From NCBI GenBank assembly GCA_964616275.1, contig CAZTUL010000001.1:1-64000 (forward strand): a stretch of 64,000 nt of DNA. The letters run 5' to 3'. This DNA is from CAYZJV01 sp964616275 (GTDB lineage: Bacteria > Spirochaetota > Spirochaetia > Sphaerochaetales > Sphaerochaetaceae). A program made the translations under genes and the position numbers. Below, piece after piece: positions 9,313 through 18,814 of this stretch. The notes under the pieces are model-generated. The model did no database searches and had not been told where the DNA came from. It saw only the letters and a list, made by a program, of their open reading frames with translations. The stretch's first letter is position 1. Every line of letters starts with the position of its first letter.

Positions 9313-10137
9313 ATGGAATTTTCGGGAAAGCATGCAATTGTGAATGGTCGACTTGTTGAGGCAACTGAAGCTGCACTTTCTGTTCAGGATCGTGAACTCC
9401 AGTATGGTTTTGGTGTATATGAGTCATTGCGGATTATTCAGGGTACCCTGGTGTACCCCCTTGAGCATATTGATCGTCTTTTTTATTCTGCTGATGGTAT
9501 TGGACTTCGTCACGCATTTACACATGAATCGGTATATCATTGGCTTAATCAGCTGATAGCTGCAGATAAAATTGAAGAGGCTTCCATACGAATTCTTCTC
9601 ATGGGTGGAGTAGATGCCCGATTATTTATTACCGCATCACCCTTGCTGGCGTATCCAGAATCTTTCTACTCTGAGGGTATCAAGACCGTTTCATACGAGG
9701 GCGAACGGCTGCTTCCCCAGTATAAGACATGCTCGTTACTTATGAATTATCTCGCTCTGCGACACGCGGGCACACAAGGAGCTTTTGAGGCGTTGTTGGT
9801 TGATCGGCGAAAACTCGTCTTAGAGGGAACGCGAAGTAATCTCTTTGTCTGTAAAAATACCACTGTATATACTGCTCCATCGAGTGATGTTCTTGAGGGA
9901 GTCACGCGCGATAAAATCTTGAAGGCTGTGGGAGAGCTCGGCTATACCGTGGTTTTTGAGGCCCCGTCGTATGCAGATATCTGTGCTGGGGTGTATGATG
10001 AGCTTTTCATTTCATCGACGAGCATGGGAGCCTTGCCTGTTGCCTCTTTTGATAATTTTGTGTTCCCAGAGATTGGAACGATAGCTCACCCCATTCATGC
10101 ACTCATTCGCCAATGGGAAGTCAATGCTCTACACTAA
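9313..10137 (+). CDS. Class IV PLP-dependent aminotransferase (branched-chain or D-amino acid aminotransferase, or aminodeoxychorismate lyase)
   Basis: Fold-type IV PLP enzyme of 274 residues. The N-terminus (VNGRLVEATEAALSVQDRELQYGFGVYESLRI) is the family pattern, and the PLP region has LLVDRRKLVLEGTRSNLF and the TRDKIL segment. Substrate cannot be assigned from sequence alone: the size and start resemble D-alanine aminotransferase and 4-amino-4-deoxychorismate lyase as much as IlvE. The catalytic Lys is expected about 150 residues in, where LMNYLA lies in a position usually written as K-N/S-L-N-Y; here the segment reads YKTCSLLMNYLA, so Lys at YK is the likely Schiff base residue. It follows ftsK by 18 bases with an AGAGGA site. 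Confidence 0.85.
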   Translation: MEFSGKHAIVNGRLVEATEAALSVQDRELQYGFGVYESLRIIQGTLVYPLEHIDRLFYSADGIGLRHAFTHESVYHWLNQLIAADKIEEASIRILLMGGVDARLFITASPLLAYPESFYSEGIKTVSYEGERLLPQYKTCSLLMNYLALRHAGTQGAFEALLVDRRKLVLEGTRSNLFVCKNTTVYTAPSSDVLEGVTRDKILKAVGELGYTVVFEAPSYADICAGVYDELFISSTSMGALPVASFDNFVFPEIGTIAHPIHALIRQWEVNALH

Positions 10138-10158
10138 TGTTCCGAAATGAAGTATTCT
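10130..10158 (+). promoter_or_regulatory. Possible helicase promoter, leaderless type (weak)
   Basis: A -10-like TATTCT (10153-10158) lies six bases before the helicase ATG at 10165; the base pairs 17 upstream of it read TACACT, a poor -35. No Shine-Dalgarno site is present in front of the ATG. The spacing matches the stronger leaderless promoters elsewhere in the window. Confidence 0.35.
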
Positions 10159-10164
10159 TGATGC

Positions 10165-12007
10165 ATGAAATTCAAAGAATTACCACTACATGAAGATGTA
10201 ATGAAGGGGATAGAGGCTGCCGGCTTTACCGACTGCATGCCTGTGCAGGAGAAAGTCCTCCCCGGAGCCTTGCAGGGCAAGGATATTATGGCACAGTCAA
10301 AGACAGGGTCTGGTAAGACCGCTGTGTTTCTTATTACATTATTGCAAAAATTTGTTGAAGCACGTGATACTGCAAAAACACTACCGCCAGAGAAGGCCTA
10401 TTCGGTAAAACTACCCGTTGCCCTCATTGTGGCTCCCACACGAGAATTGGCCGTTCAAATTGAAGATGATGCACGAATTCTATCTTCAGGAATTCCCGAA
10501 TATCGTATTGGATGCTTCTATGGCGGTGTTGGGTATGCAAAACAGGACAAACAAGTTGTTGAAGGAGTGGATCTCATCATTGGAACACCGGGAAGAATTC
10601 TCGACTATCAGCAGATGGGAAAACTTAATTTTAAATCCATAGATACCTTTGTTATTGATGAAGCAGACCGTCTTTTTGATATGGGTTTTTATCCCGATAT
10701 TCAAAAGATGTTTAAGCTCATGGTTAAGCGTGAAGAACGACAGACCATGCTGTTTAGTGCTACGTTAGGAACCCGTGTACGGAATTTGGCTTGGGATTAC
10801 ATGAATTCACCGCTGGAAATTGAGGTCCAACCCGAAGAGATTACCGTTAAGGCAATTACTCAGGAGCTGTATCATGTCTCGAAGGACGAAAAATTCAATC
10901 TTTTTTTACGGTTGATGTCTCGAGAGAATGCTTCGAATGCGTTGGTGTTCACCAATACCAAGGCTAAGGCTGTCGAAATAAGTAAGCGTCTCAATGTGAA
11001 TGGCTATACTACACAATATCTTATGGGGGATCTTCCGCAGAGCAAACGACTGCAGGTGATCAATCGTATGAAATCGGGTGAGTTGCGATTTCTGGTAGCA
11101 ACAGATGTAGCAGCCAGAGGGTTGCAGATTGATGATCTTGAACTTGTAGTAAACTACGATATTCCTGAAGATTTTGAAAGTTATGTACACCGAATAGGAC
11201 GAACCGCACGAGCGGGAAAATCGGGAAAAGCTATTACGCTTGCATGTGAACAATTTGTCTATGGACTTGAAGCCATAGAGAATTATATCCAGATGAAGAT
11301 CCCTGTGATGTGGGCAGAAGAGGCTGCACTTCCACTCGTTGAAGACAAGAGTGCACATATGCGATTTCGTGATCTTGTTTCAGAACGTGAATTTGCATCT
11401 CGAGGAGGCCAATCCCGAGGAGGCCAATCCCGCGGTNNNNNNNNNNNNNNNNNNNNNNNNNNNNNNNNNNNNNNNNNNNNNNNNNNNNNNNNNNNNNNNN
11501 NNNNNNNNNNNNNNNNNNNNNNNNNNNNNNNNNNNNCGCGGTACGTCAGGTCGAGGAAAATCGAAGCGAGGAACGACTCCTGCAAAATCAGGTTCCCGAA
11601 CCACAAAGAAAGCTGGGCCAAAACAGGAGATTGGAAAGAGTCAAAAGCCAGCTCCAGCAAAAAAACGCAGTGAAATCAAGAAGCCTGTAAAGAGAAGCAA
11701 AAGCTATACAGAAATTCAAAAGATGAATTTTGAAGAGCGTATCGCATACTACAGACAGGTGTATGCTACAGAAGGAAAGCCGGAAGTAAAAACAGAAGCT
11801 TCCAAGCACACACAGAACAATTCAAAACCGAAATCTTCGCATACTGGGAAACCCAAGAAGCGGACATCTCGTGTAAAGCAGAGTCCACAAGAGAGTCAAG
11901 GGGCAGTTCCTGTAAAGAAACCTGTTGCTCCGGAAGTTCCTTCAACCCCTCAGAAGAAACAGAGCTTGTTAGCTCGGTTATTCAAGAGGAAGAAAGGGGA
12001 TGCTTAA
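10165..12007 (+). CDS. DEAD-box ATP-dependent RNA helicase with basic C-terminal tail (interrupted by assembly gap)
   Basis: RNA helicase of the CshA/RhlE group, acting in RNA decay or ribosome assembly. Motifs: Q motif (CMPVQEKVLPGALQG), Walker A SKTGSGKT, PTRELA, GTPGR, DEAD (VIDEADRLF), SAT (LFSATL), and HRIGRTARAGK. After the helicase core come RGGQS repeats running into a 100-N gap (11437-11536). Past the gap, a lysine- and serine-rich tail continues to LLARLFKRKKGDA in another frame and ends at 12007. The frame change is best explained by the arbitrary 100-base gap length, so I treat both parts as one gene; the stop at 11673 seen when reading straight through the Ns is an artefact. The tail overlaps the next start by eight bases. 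Confidence 0.88.
11437..11536. other. Assembly gap (100 N) inside the helicase gene
   Basis: Exactly 100 Ns. The left flank has two tandem copies of AGGAGGCCAATCCCG encoding RGGQS-type repeats, which probably caused the assembly break. True gap length is unknown and must restore the frame of the C-terminal tail. Confidence 0.98.
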
Positions 12008-13718
12008 GCGATTTATCGGCTACTATAGGCCGTACGGTACATTATTTTTTCTAGACATGGGAGCAGCTGTTATTGGATCGTTGCTCTCTGTTATGTTTCC
12101 TCAGCTCACTCGTGAATTACTCCGAACCTACATTCCAAATCATGATTGGTCTATGATGCTGATAATATTCGGTGCAATGATTGGGGTGTATCTGGTGCAG
12201 ACTCTCTGTACCTACGTCCGTGTCCGGTGGGGCCATCAGTTGGGGGTGCTCATGGAGAGCGACATGAGACAGGATATTTTTAGTCACCTGCAAAGGCTCT
12301 CTTTTAGATATTTTGATAAAACCAAGACAGGGCACCTGATGTCGCGAATCACGAATGACCTGTTCATGATTACTGAAGTAGCACACCATGGTCCTGAGGA
12401 TTTGCTTATATCGGTAGTTGTGATTATCGGAGCCTATACAGTTATGTTTATCAACAGTGTCTCATTGGCTTTGATATCTCTCATTCCGCTTCCGTTTATG
12501 CTCTTTTTTGGGATGTATTACGGACAGAGATTAAAGGCTGGTTTCAGAGAAGTTCGTACTACTGTAGCCGACGTTAATTCGGTTGTGGAAAACTCAATTC
12601 AGGGAGTACGGGAGGTTCAATCATTTACGAGTGAAGGGTATGAGCGACAAAAATTCAAGCAGGTAAATACCATTTTTAAAGATGCACGGAGCAACCAGTA
12701 TCGAGTGATGGCTCGGTATGAATCAATCATGATGCTTCTTCGTGAACTCTATTATGTAATTACAGTTGCAGGGGGAGCAATACTCATCTATCTAGGTAAA
12801 ATCCCTGTGTACGAACTCGTTACATTTATACTGTATGTTGGCGTGGTGTTACCGCCTATTGACCGGCTTATTCACTTTACCGAGCAAATGCAGCAGGGAA
12901 TGGCTTCCTTTGAGCGTTTTGTTGAGGTGATGGATATTCAGAGTGATATTGAGGATCTGCCTCATGCAGTTGATTTGGCAGTTTTATCGGGAGATATTCA
13001 GTTCAACAAAGTCAAATTTCACTATGATTCAGATGGTGATAATGTACTTGCGGGGATTGATCTGACAATTCCAGGCGGTAGTACCGTAGCAATAGTAGGC
13101 GAGTCCGGTGTGGGAAAGAGTACCTTGGTGTCGCTCATCCCTCGATTTTATGAACCGGTCGAGGGACAGATAGTGATTGATGGTCAGAACATCGCAGAGG
13201 TGAAAAAGGCTTCGTTGAGGCGGCAGATTGGATTTGTTCAACAGAATGTATTCCTGTTTGATGGTTCAATACGGGAAAACCTTGCCTACGGAAAGAACGA
13301 TGCTGCCGACGATGAAATGTGGCACGCATTAGAACAGGCAAATCTTGCCGATTTCATACAGACACTTCCAGATGGATTGAACACTGAAGTGGGAGAACGA
13401 GGTACTCGCCTCTCAGGAGGGCAGAAACAGCGGCTCTCTATTGCTCGGGTATTTTTAAAAAATCCTCCTATTCTAATATTTGATGAAGCGACCTCTTCGC
13501 TCGATACTGAATCTGAATTCCAGATTCAGAGTGCTTTCAAACGATTGGCTGAGGGAAGAACTGCAATTGTTATTGCTCACCGCTTGACGACCGTCCGGGA
13601 TGCCGACATCATCTATGTATTAGCTGGGGGAGGTGTCGCCGAGTCGGGCAATCATGATACACTGCTGGCTAAAGGTGGAGCATATGCACGACTCTATCGG
13701 AATCAGGAACTTCGCTAA
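12000..13718 (+). CDS. ABC transporter, fused permease and ATPase (MsbA/MdlB type exporter)
   Basis: Half-transporter of 572 residues expected to work as a homodimer or heterodimer in the inner membrane. Six membrane segments fill the first 300 residues with the type IV exporter region (LSFRYFDKTKTGHLMSRITNDL). The nucleotide-binding domain has Walker A GESGVGKST near 367, Q-loop FVQQNVFLF, signature LSGGQKQR near 471, Walker B ILIFDEATSSLD and H-loop IAHRLTT. Substrate is unknown; lipid, drug or peptide export are all possible. The ATG overlaps the helicase stop by eight bases. Confidence 0.93.
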   Translation: MLKRFIGYYRPYGTLFFLDMGAAVIGSLLSVMFPQLTRELLRTYIPNHDWSMMLIIFGAMIGVYLVQTLCTYVRVRWGHQLGVLMESDMRQDIFSHLQRLSFRYFDKTKTGHLMSRITNDLFMITEVAHHGPEDLLISVVVIIGAYTVMFINSVSLALISLIPLPFMLFFGMYYGQRLKAGFREVRTTVADVNSVVENSIQGVREVQSFTSEGYERQKFKQVNTIFKDARSNQYRVMARYESIMMLLRELYYVITVAGGAILIYLGKIPVYELVTFILYVGVVLPPIDRLIHFTEQMQQGMASFERFVEVMDIQSDIEDLPHAVDLAVLSGDIQFNKVKFHYDSDGDNVLAGIDLTIPGGSTVAIVGESGVGKSTLVSLIPRFYEPVEGQIVIDGQNIAEVKKASLRRQIGFVQQNVFLFDGSIRENLAYGKNDAADDEMWHALEQANLADFIQTLPDGLNTEVGERGTRLSGGQKQRLSIARVFLKNPPILIFDEATSSLDTESEFQIQSAFKRLAEGRTAIVIAHRLTTVRDADIIYVLAGGGVAESGNHDTLLAKGGAYARLYRNQELR

Positions 13719-13733
13719 TAGGAGGTCTTTGTC

Positions 13734-14492
13734 TTGAAATATATTCATATAGCCCTCGCCATACTTATTGTTATCCCCACATTTATTTTTTCAGTATTTG
13801 TTGGTATGTTACCAGCTGCTGTTTTGAGGTTGCTCGGAGCCCATGATTCCTCTAAACGTTGGATGCGGCTCAATGGGACTAACATTGCGCGAATTATATT
13901 ATGGTCATTGAATATTCGGATTGTGGCTAGAGGGTTGGACCATATTCCTCAAGAAGGAAGTGCAGTTTGCTTCGTGGCGAATCACCAGAGTGCACTGGAT
14001 ATTCCGGCTGTGCTTGCTGGATTGCGTATCTGGCCTGGATTTATTGCAAAGGCGGAACTACAGAAAGTACCAATTCTCAGTACCTGGATAAAAGCCATGA
14101 ATTGCGTGTACATAGATCGAAATAGTCCTCGCTCATCGATTGGGGCGATTCTCAAAGGTGTTGAGCATATCCGTAATGGAATCCCTATGTTTGTATTCCC
14201 AGAAGGGACAAGAAGCAAGACCGGAGCTTTAGGTGAATTTAAGTCGGGAAGTCTGAAGCTTGCTACACGTGCTAAGGCAATTATTGTTCCTATTACGATA
14301 GATGGAACACGTATTGGATTGGAACATAAGCATGGAGTTCGTCGAGTTCAGGTCGTTATTTCCGTTTCCGAACCGATACCGACAGCTGACTTGGATGAAG
14401 ATGAGCTCAAGGTTCTTCCTCACGTGGTATATGGAGCAATCGAGCAGCAGTTCAAATCCATTGTGCAACAGGCGGTAGAGCAGCATGATTGA
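13734..14492 (+). CDS. plsC: 1-acyl-sn-glycerol-3-phosphate acyltransferase
   Basis: Membrane-bound acyltransferase that makes phosphatidic acid from lysophosphatidic acid. The HX4D catalytic motif is NHQSALD near residue 84 and the phosphate-binding motif is FPEGTRS near 155. An N-terminal hydrophobic segment anchors it. The start is TTG, 252 residues, chosen because AGGAGG lies eight bases upstream. The stop overlaps the following ECF ATPase start by eight bases. Confidence 0.92.
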   Translation: MKYIHIALAILIVIPTFIFSVFVGMLPAAVLRLLGAHDSSKRWMRLNGTNIARIILWSLNIRIVARGLDHIPQEGSAVCFVANHQSALDIPAVLAGLRIWPGFIAKAELQKVPILSTWIKAMNCVYIDRNSPRSSIGAILKGVEHIRNGIPMFVFPEGTRSKTGALGEFKSGSLKLATRAKAIIVPITIDGTRIGLEHKHGVRRVQVVISVSEPIPTADLDEDELKVLPHVVYGAIEQQFKSIVQQAVEQHD

Positions 14493-15906
14493 GGTTTCTC
14501 ACCTCTCTTTTACCTATAAATCCTATGCCGGTCGTGTGAATAAACCGGTCTTCCAGGATATCAATCTATCGGTGAAACAGGGAGAGCGTATTCTTATCCT
14601 AGGAGCTCCCGATAGTGGAAAATCTACCATGGCCCGAATTCTCTGTAATTTGGTTCCACGATACATTGAGGGAACTCTTACCGGAACCATTCATATGAAC
14701 GACAAACCCATTCAGGATCTTGCTCCGTGGGAATTAACCAATATATGTACGTTGGTTGCTCAAAACCCTCAAGAACAACTGCTTATGACCACCTGTGCGG
14801 ATGAAGTCGCATTTCCCCTCGAGTCTCTTGGTGTACGGAGAGAAGATTTGGTGAGTTCAGTGCACAGTTCCCTTCATAAGTGGGGACTTAGTGAGATGAT
14901 TGAGGTAAATCCCCAGGAATTGAGTGGGGGTGAACGTAAACGGTTGCTTGTCGCAGTTGCCGAGGCAATCAATGCTCCTGTGTGGATCATGGACGAGCCT
15001 TTTGATGATCTTGATGAGTCATGGCGCACTCAATTACTCCAGACGATTATGCATCATGAGGGAACCGTTGTGGTATTTGCCTCTCGGTATCTAGAGGAAT
15101 TTCGAGGTAGTTTTTCCTCTTACTATCTGATTGATCAAGGTACTCTGGTAAAAGGGAGTGAGGAGGATATCGTAATTGCTTTTGATAAAGCATGTGATTT
15201 CCAGTTTGCTGCCCACGATGCAGAGATTTTAATACCTGAGAAGCATAGATTGCAGGCTCAGGACCTTGTTATTGTGCATCCGCGACGTTCTGTTTCCTCC
15301 ACAGCACCTTTTACGCTCAAAGTCCCCAATATTTCCATTGAATCAGGGGAGGTTGTTGCTCTGGTTGGTCCAAATGGATCGGGGAAAAGTACGTTGAGTA
15401 GAGTGCTCTGTGGTCTTGATCCTGTTTCGCAGGGTGATATTTTATACAATGAAAAACCCATGAGTGATAAGGCTCTTCGCTCTCGGATCGGCTATCTATT
15501 CCAGAATCCAGATTTTGGAATTTTTCTCCCTACAGTAAAAGATGAGCTGGGATGGTCTTTACGGCATACTAGTCAACTCACTACATTTGAGCAAGAAGAA
15601 TTGATTGCTTCGAGTGCAGCTCTATTTCATCTTCACGGTGAAGACAATCCGACTACCATGAGTTATGGAGCACGCAAACACCTACAGGCTGCTGTCTACT
15701 ATGTGTTGAATAGGCCCTTCTACATTCTCGATGAGCTCGATAGCGGGGTTACCTACGCTGCTGCGTTTGAAATTGTTTCTCTCCTACGTCAACGAGGAGC
15801 TGGTATTATACTGATTACCCATGATCGTGCTTTTGCGAATCACATAGCTGAGAGACAGTACTCGATAGTTGATGGTGTGGTATATGAGCGTGAGGTGGGA
15901 GCATGA
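14485..15906 (+). CDS. ECF transporter ATPase, two fused ATP-binding domains (EcfA-EcfA')
   Basis: Energising subunit of an energy-coupling-factor importer, with two ABC domains in one 473-residue chain. Domain 1 has Walker A GAPDSGKST near residue 40 and signature LSGGERKR near 146, with Walker B WIMDEPFDDLD. Domain 2 has Walker A GPNGSGKST near 295, but its signature is the degenerate MSYGARKH near 392 and its Walker B reads YILDELDSG. One composite ATP site may therefore be weak. The stop overlaps the T component by four bases, so ATPase, T and S subunits form one cluster. Confidence 0.92.
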   Translation: MIEVSHLSFTYKSYAGRVNKPVFQDINLSVKQGERILILGAPDSGKSTMARILCNLVPRYIEGTLTGTIHMNDKPIQDLAPWELTNICTLVAQNPQEQLLMTTCADEVAFPLESLGVRREDLVSSVHSSLHKWGLSEMIEVNPQELSGGERKRLLVAVAEAINAPVWIMDEPFDDLDESWRTQLLQTIMHHEGTVVVFASRYLEEFRGSFSSYYLIDQGTLVKGSEEDIVIAFDKACDFQFAAHDAEILIPEKHRLQAQDLVIVHPRRSVSSTAPFTLKVPNISIESGEVVALVGPNGSGKSTLSRVLCGLDPVSQGDILYNEKPMSDKALRSRIGYLFQNPDFGIFLPTVKDELGWSLRHTSQLTTFEQEELIASSAALFHLHGEDNPTTMSYGARKHLQAAVYYVLNRPFYILDELDSGVTYAAAFEIVSLLRQRGAGIILITHDRAFANHIAERQYSIVDGVVYEREVGA

Positions 15907-16673
15907 CGACTAGTACGTTTGTAGCAGGAAACGGTATCCTCTATGCCCTCGATGCCCGAGCAAAACTACTGCTTGTGCTGCTGATGTGTGTGCTTGTTTT
16001 CTTTCCATTGTCGCAACTTGGACTGTGGGTAATTTTTCTCAGCACTCTGCTCATGGCCTGGCGTGCCACTGGATTCCGGCAAGCACTGCAGCCACTGCGT
16101 TCCATAGCTTTCATCCTTATTATCATGGTGCTTTTTACACCAATAACGTATCGTGGTGGTACTGTTCTGATTCACATTGGAGATTGGAACCTGGTAACCC
16201 AAGAGGCTCTTTGGAATCTAAGTACCTTAATGGCACGATTCCTTGCGATTACCTATATTTGTACCCTATACGTGTGGACTACCCCCATGGCCGATATCAA
16301 TCTGGCACTTCGATGGTATGGGCTTTCGTTCCAAGCAGCCATGGTACTCACTCTGGCGTTTCGGTTTATCCCGTTTATTGCCGATTCCTTTCGCATGATT
16401 CAGGACTCACATGCTCTAAGAATGAGTGATGAGCAATCTGTGGGAAAAAGTCGGACTCAGCAGTTGAAGGATGCCATCCCTACGGTAACAGCGGCTCTCG
16501 TGTTCGCTCTAAAATCAATCCCTCATGTGGCGATGAGTCTAGAGCATCGTGGACTCGGTCGTAGTCCGAAACGAAGCAGTTATCGTCAGCTGAAAGCGAA
16601 GGGAGGCCTCTTTACCCAACTGCTGGTTTCAGTTATTATTCCGACAGTTTTTTGGATATTGTTCATTACCTAG
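15903..16673 (+). CDS. ECF transporter transmembrane T component
   Basis: EcfT-type membrane subunit of 256 residues that couples the ATPases to the S component. It begins with LDARAKLLLVLL, the usual start of the family, has about five membrane segments, and carries coupling-helix motifs close to the Ala-Arg-Gly pattern: DSHALRMSDE and LEHRGLGRSPKR. Start ATG overlaps the ATPase stop (ATGA). Spaced 15 bases from the S component. Confidence 0.92.
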   Translation: MTTSTFVAGNGILYALDARAKLLLVLLMCVLVFFPLSQLGLWVIFLSTLLMAWRATGFRQALQPLRSIAFILIIMVLFTPITYRGGTVLIHIGDWNLVTQEALWNLSTLMARFLAITYICTLYVWTTPMADINLALRWYGLSFQAAMVLTLAFRFIPFIADSFRMIQDSHALRMSDEQSVGKSRTQQLKDAIPTVTAALVFALKSIPHVAMSLEHRGLGRSPKRSSYRQLKAKGGLFTQLLVSVIIPTVFWILFIT

Positions 16674-16688
16674 GAGAGGAGGATTTGC

Positions 16689-17234
16689 ATGGAACAGAAA
16701 GGTCCTGCGAATATGTCTGCATTGCGTATAGCACTTATGGCAGTGCTCACAGCAGTAGTCGTTGTTTTTACCCTCATTGTACGTGTGCCCACTCCGATAA
16801 AGGGATACATAAGTCTTTGTGATGTTATCATTACCTTCTCTGCCTTCCTGTTTGGTCCCTGGATAGCCGCTATTGCTGGAGGATTGGGTACAGGGATTGC
16901 AGATTTGATTGGCGGATATGCACAATGGGCCCCACTTTCCTTTGTTATTCATGGAGTACAGGGGTTGCTCATTGCACTCATTGCTCGAGCAGGGGTTAAG
17001 CAGGGTGTTCCAGGAGATGCCAAGCTTCCTATGATGATCTTAGGAGGGGTTGTGGGAATGATTGTCATGGCAGGTGGATACTACCTTGCCGGTGGTGTAT
17101 TGTATGGGTTTGAACCGGCTCTTGTTGAGGTCCCTCTAAATCTCATCCAGAGTGGAGTTGGACTTGTTCTTGGTATCGCCGTTTCCAAGGCTGTGTTGAA
17201 AGCATACCCTCCTGTACGTGCTCTTGCCCTCTAG
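16689..17234 (+). CDS. ECF transporter S component, substrate unknown
   Basis: Small membrane protein of 181 residues with about six hydrophobic segments, the substrate-binding subunit for the adjacent ECF module. The segment PTPIKGYISLCDVI and the glycine-rich GPWIAAIAGGLGTGIADLIGG resemble the ECF S family once called DUF1393 (riboflavin/thiamine-like S proteins). A vitamin or vitamin precursor is likely, but I cannot name it, and I see no riboswitch in front. AGGAGAGGAGG gives a strong ribosome binding site. Confidence 0.85.
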   Translation: MEQKGPANMSALRIALMAVLTAVVVVFTLIVRVPTPIKGYISLCDVIITFSAFLFGPWIAAIAGGLGTGIADLIGGYAQWAPLSFVIHGVQGLLIALIARAGVKQGVPGDAKLPMMILGGVVGMIVMAGGYYLAGGVLYGFEPALVEVPLNLIQSGVGLVLGIAVSKAVLKAYPPVRALAL

Positions 17235-17249
17235 ATAAAGGAATTAACC

Positions 17250-18803
17250 ATGAAGAAAACACATCACGACACAATTCTAGTACTCGATTTTGGAGCACAA
17301 TATAGTCAGCTGATTGCCCGAAGAGTTAGAGAACAGCAGGTCTATAGTCAGATTGTCCCGTACACAATAACTGCAGAAGAGGTGAAAAAATTTGCTCCAA
17401 AGGGGCTTATTTTTTCTGGCGGCCCATCGAGTGTCAGCAAGGAAGGCTCCCCCAGACCCGATCCAAAACTGTTTGATCTGGGAATTCCTATTCTTGGAAT
17501 TTGCTATGGATTACAGGTCCTGGCTGTTATGAACGGGGGTGCAGTTGAGCGGCCGCAGCAGAAAGAGTATGGATTTGCCCATCTTTCCGTACTAAACACA
17601 GAATCCCCACTACTAAACGGGATAGATCAAAAAAGTCAGGTCTGGATGAGTCACGGTGATTCTGTTGCATCTTTACCAGAAAATTTCATACGAACAGCAA
17701 CTACAGAGAATTGTACCTACGCAGCAGTCGAGGAACCAAATAAGAACTGGTACGGGGTACAGTTTCATCCTGAGGTAGTCCATTCGGAACAAGGTTCACT
17801 TCTCTTGGCAAACTTTGTACATACTATCTGTAAAGCTCAGTCAGATTGGAGTATGGAATCTTTTATCGAGACTCAGGTTGCCGAAATTCGACGCATTGTT
17901 GGGAAAAAGCAGGTGCTCTGTGGGCTCTCTGGAGGGGTGGACTCGTCTGTTGCTGCTGCACTTATACATAAAGCTATCGGTAATCAGCTTATTTGTGTTT
18001 TTGTTAATAATGGGTTATTGCGAACCGGTGAAGCCGATCTCGTACTTACTGTATTCAGAGATAATTTCAATATCAGGCTAAAATATGCCGATGCACAGAA
18101 TCAATTTCTCCATGCTTTAAAAGGGGTAACCGACCCAGAAGAGAAGCGAAAGATTATTGGGAAGGTTTTTATTGATGTCTTCGAGCAAGAGGCCCGAAGT
18201 GCCGGGGAGATAGATTTTCTTGCACAAGGGACATTATATCCAGATGTGATTGAGAGCATGAGTCCTTCGGGAGGTCCCTCGGCGACAATAAAGAGTCACC
18301 ATAATGTAGGGGGTCTTCCGGCAGATTTGCGATTCTCTCTTCTTGAGCCGTTACGAGAATTATTCAAGGATGAAGTGCGTATGCTGGGAAAGGAGCTGGG
18401 ACTTCCTGACGAGATTGTATTCAGACATCCGTTTCCTGGTCCTGGACTGGGAGTGCGGTGCATTGGTGAAGTCTCAGAAGAAAGGCTCGATACGCTTCGA
18501 GCTGTGGATGCCATTTTTACCGATGAAATTAAGAAAGCCGGATTGTATGGAGATATTTGGCAATCACTTGCCTGTCTGCTTCCAGTAAAGAGTGTAGGAG
18601 TTCAAGGTGATGAGCGAACGTACGAGGAGGTTTGTTCCTTGCGTGCGGTAACAAGCGAAGATGCCATGACTGCAGATTGGTTCAGATTTCCTCCAGAGGT
18701 TCTGCAGCGTGCTTCTGCAAGAATCTGTAATGAAGTTGCTCATGTGAATCGAGTACTGTATGATATCACCAGCAAACCACCAGGGACCATTGAGTGGGAG
18801 TAG
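17250..18803 (+). CDS. guaA: GMP synthase (glutamine-hydrolysing)
   Basis: Converts XMP to GMP. The 517-residue protein has an N-terminal class I glutamine amidotransferase with nucleophile Cys85 in GICYGLQ and the FHPEV His/Glu pair, then the ATP pyrophosphatase P-loop GLSGGVDSSVAA near residue 226, and the C-terminal dimerisation domain ending in KPPGTIEWE. AAGGAA precedes the ATG. It follows the ECF S gene by 15 bases. Confidence 0.97.
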   Translation: MKKTHHDTILVLDFGAQYSQLIARRVREQQVYSQIVPYTITAEEVKKFAPKGLIFSGGPSSVSKEGSPRPDPKLFDLGIPILGICYGLQVLAVMNGGAVERPQQKEYGFAHLSVLNTESPLLNGIDQKSQVWMSHGDSVASLPENFIRTATTENCTYAAVEEPNKNWYGVQFHPEVVHSEQGSLLLANFVHTICKAQSDWSMESFIETQVAEIRRIVGKKQVLCGLSGGVDSSVAAALIHKAIGNQLICVFVNNGLLRTGEADLVLTVFRDNFNIRLKYADAQNQFLHALKGVTDPEEKRKIIGKVFIDVFEQEARSAGEIDFLAQGTLYPDVIESMSPSGGPSATIKSHHNVGGLPADLRFSLLEPLRELFKDEVRMLGKELGLPDEIVFRHPFPGPGLGVRCIGEVSEERLDTLRAVDAIFTDEIKKAGLYGDIWQSLACLLPVKSVGVQGDERTYEEVCSLRAVTSEDAMTADWFRFPPEVLQRASARICNEVAHVNRVLYDITSKPPGTIEWE

Positions 18804-18814
18804 GAGTAGAGTAG

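Noticed and set aside
11401..11436. Short tandem repeat as a possible CRISPR fragment
   Set aside because: Units are 15 bases, in frame and encode RGGQS repeats inside the helicase; there are no spacers.
10165..11673. Helicase ending at 11673 in the frame read through the gap
   Set aside because: The residues after the gap in that frame look random, while another frame carries a basic tail that joins the next gene with the usual overlap. Gap length is arbitrary.
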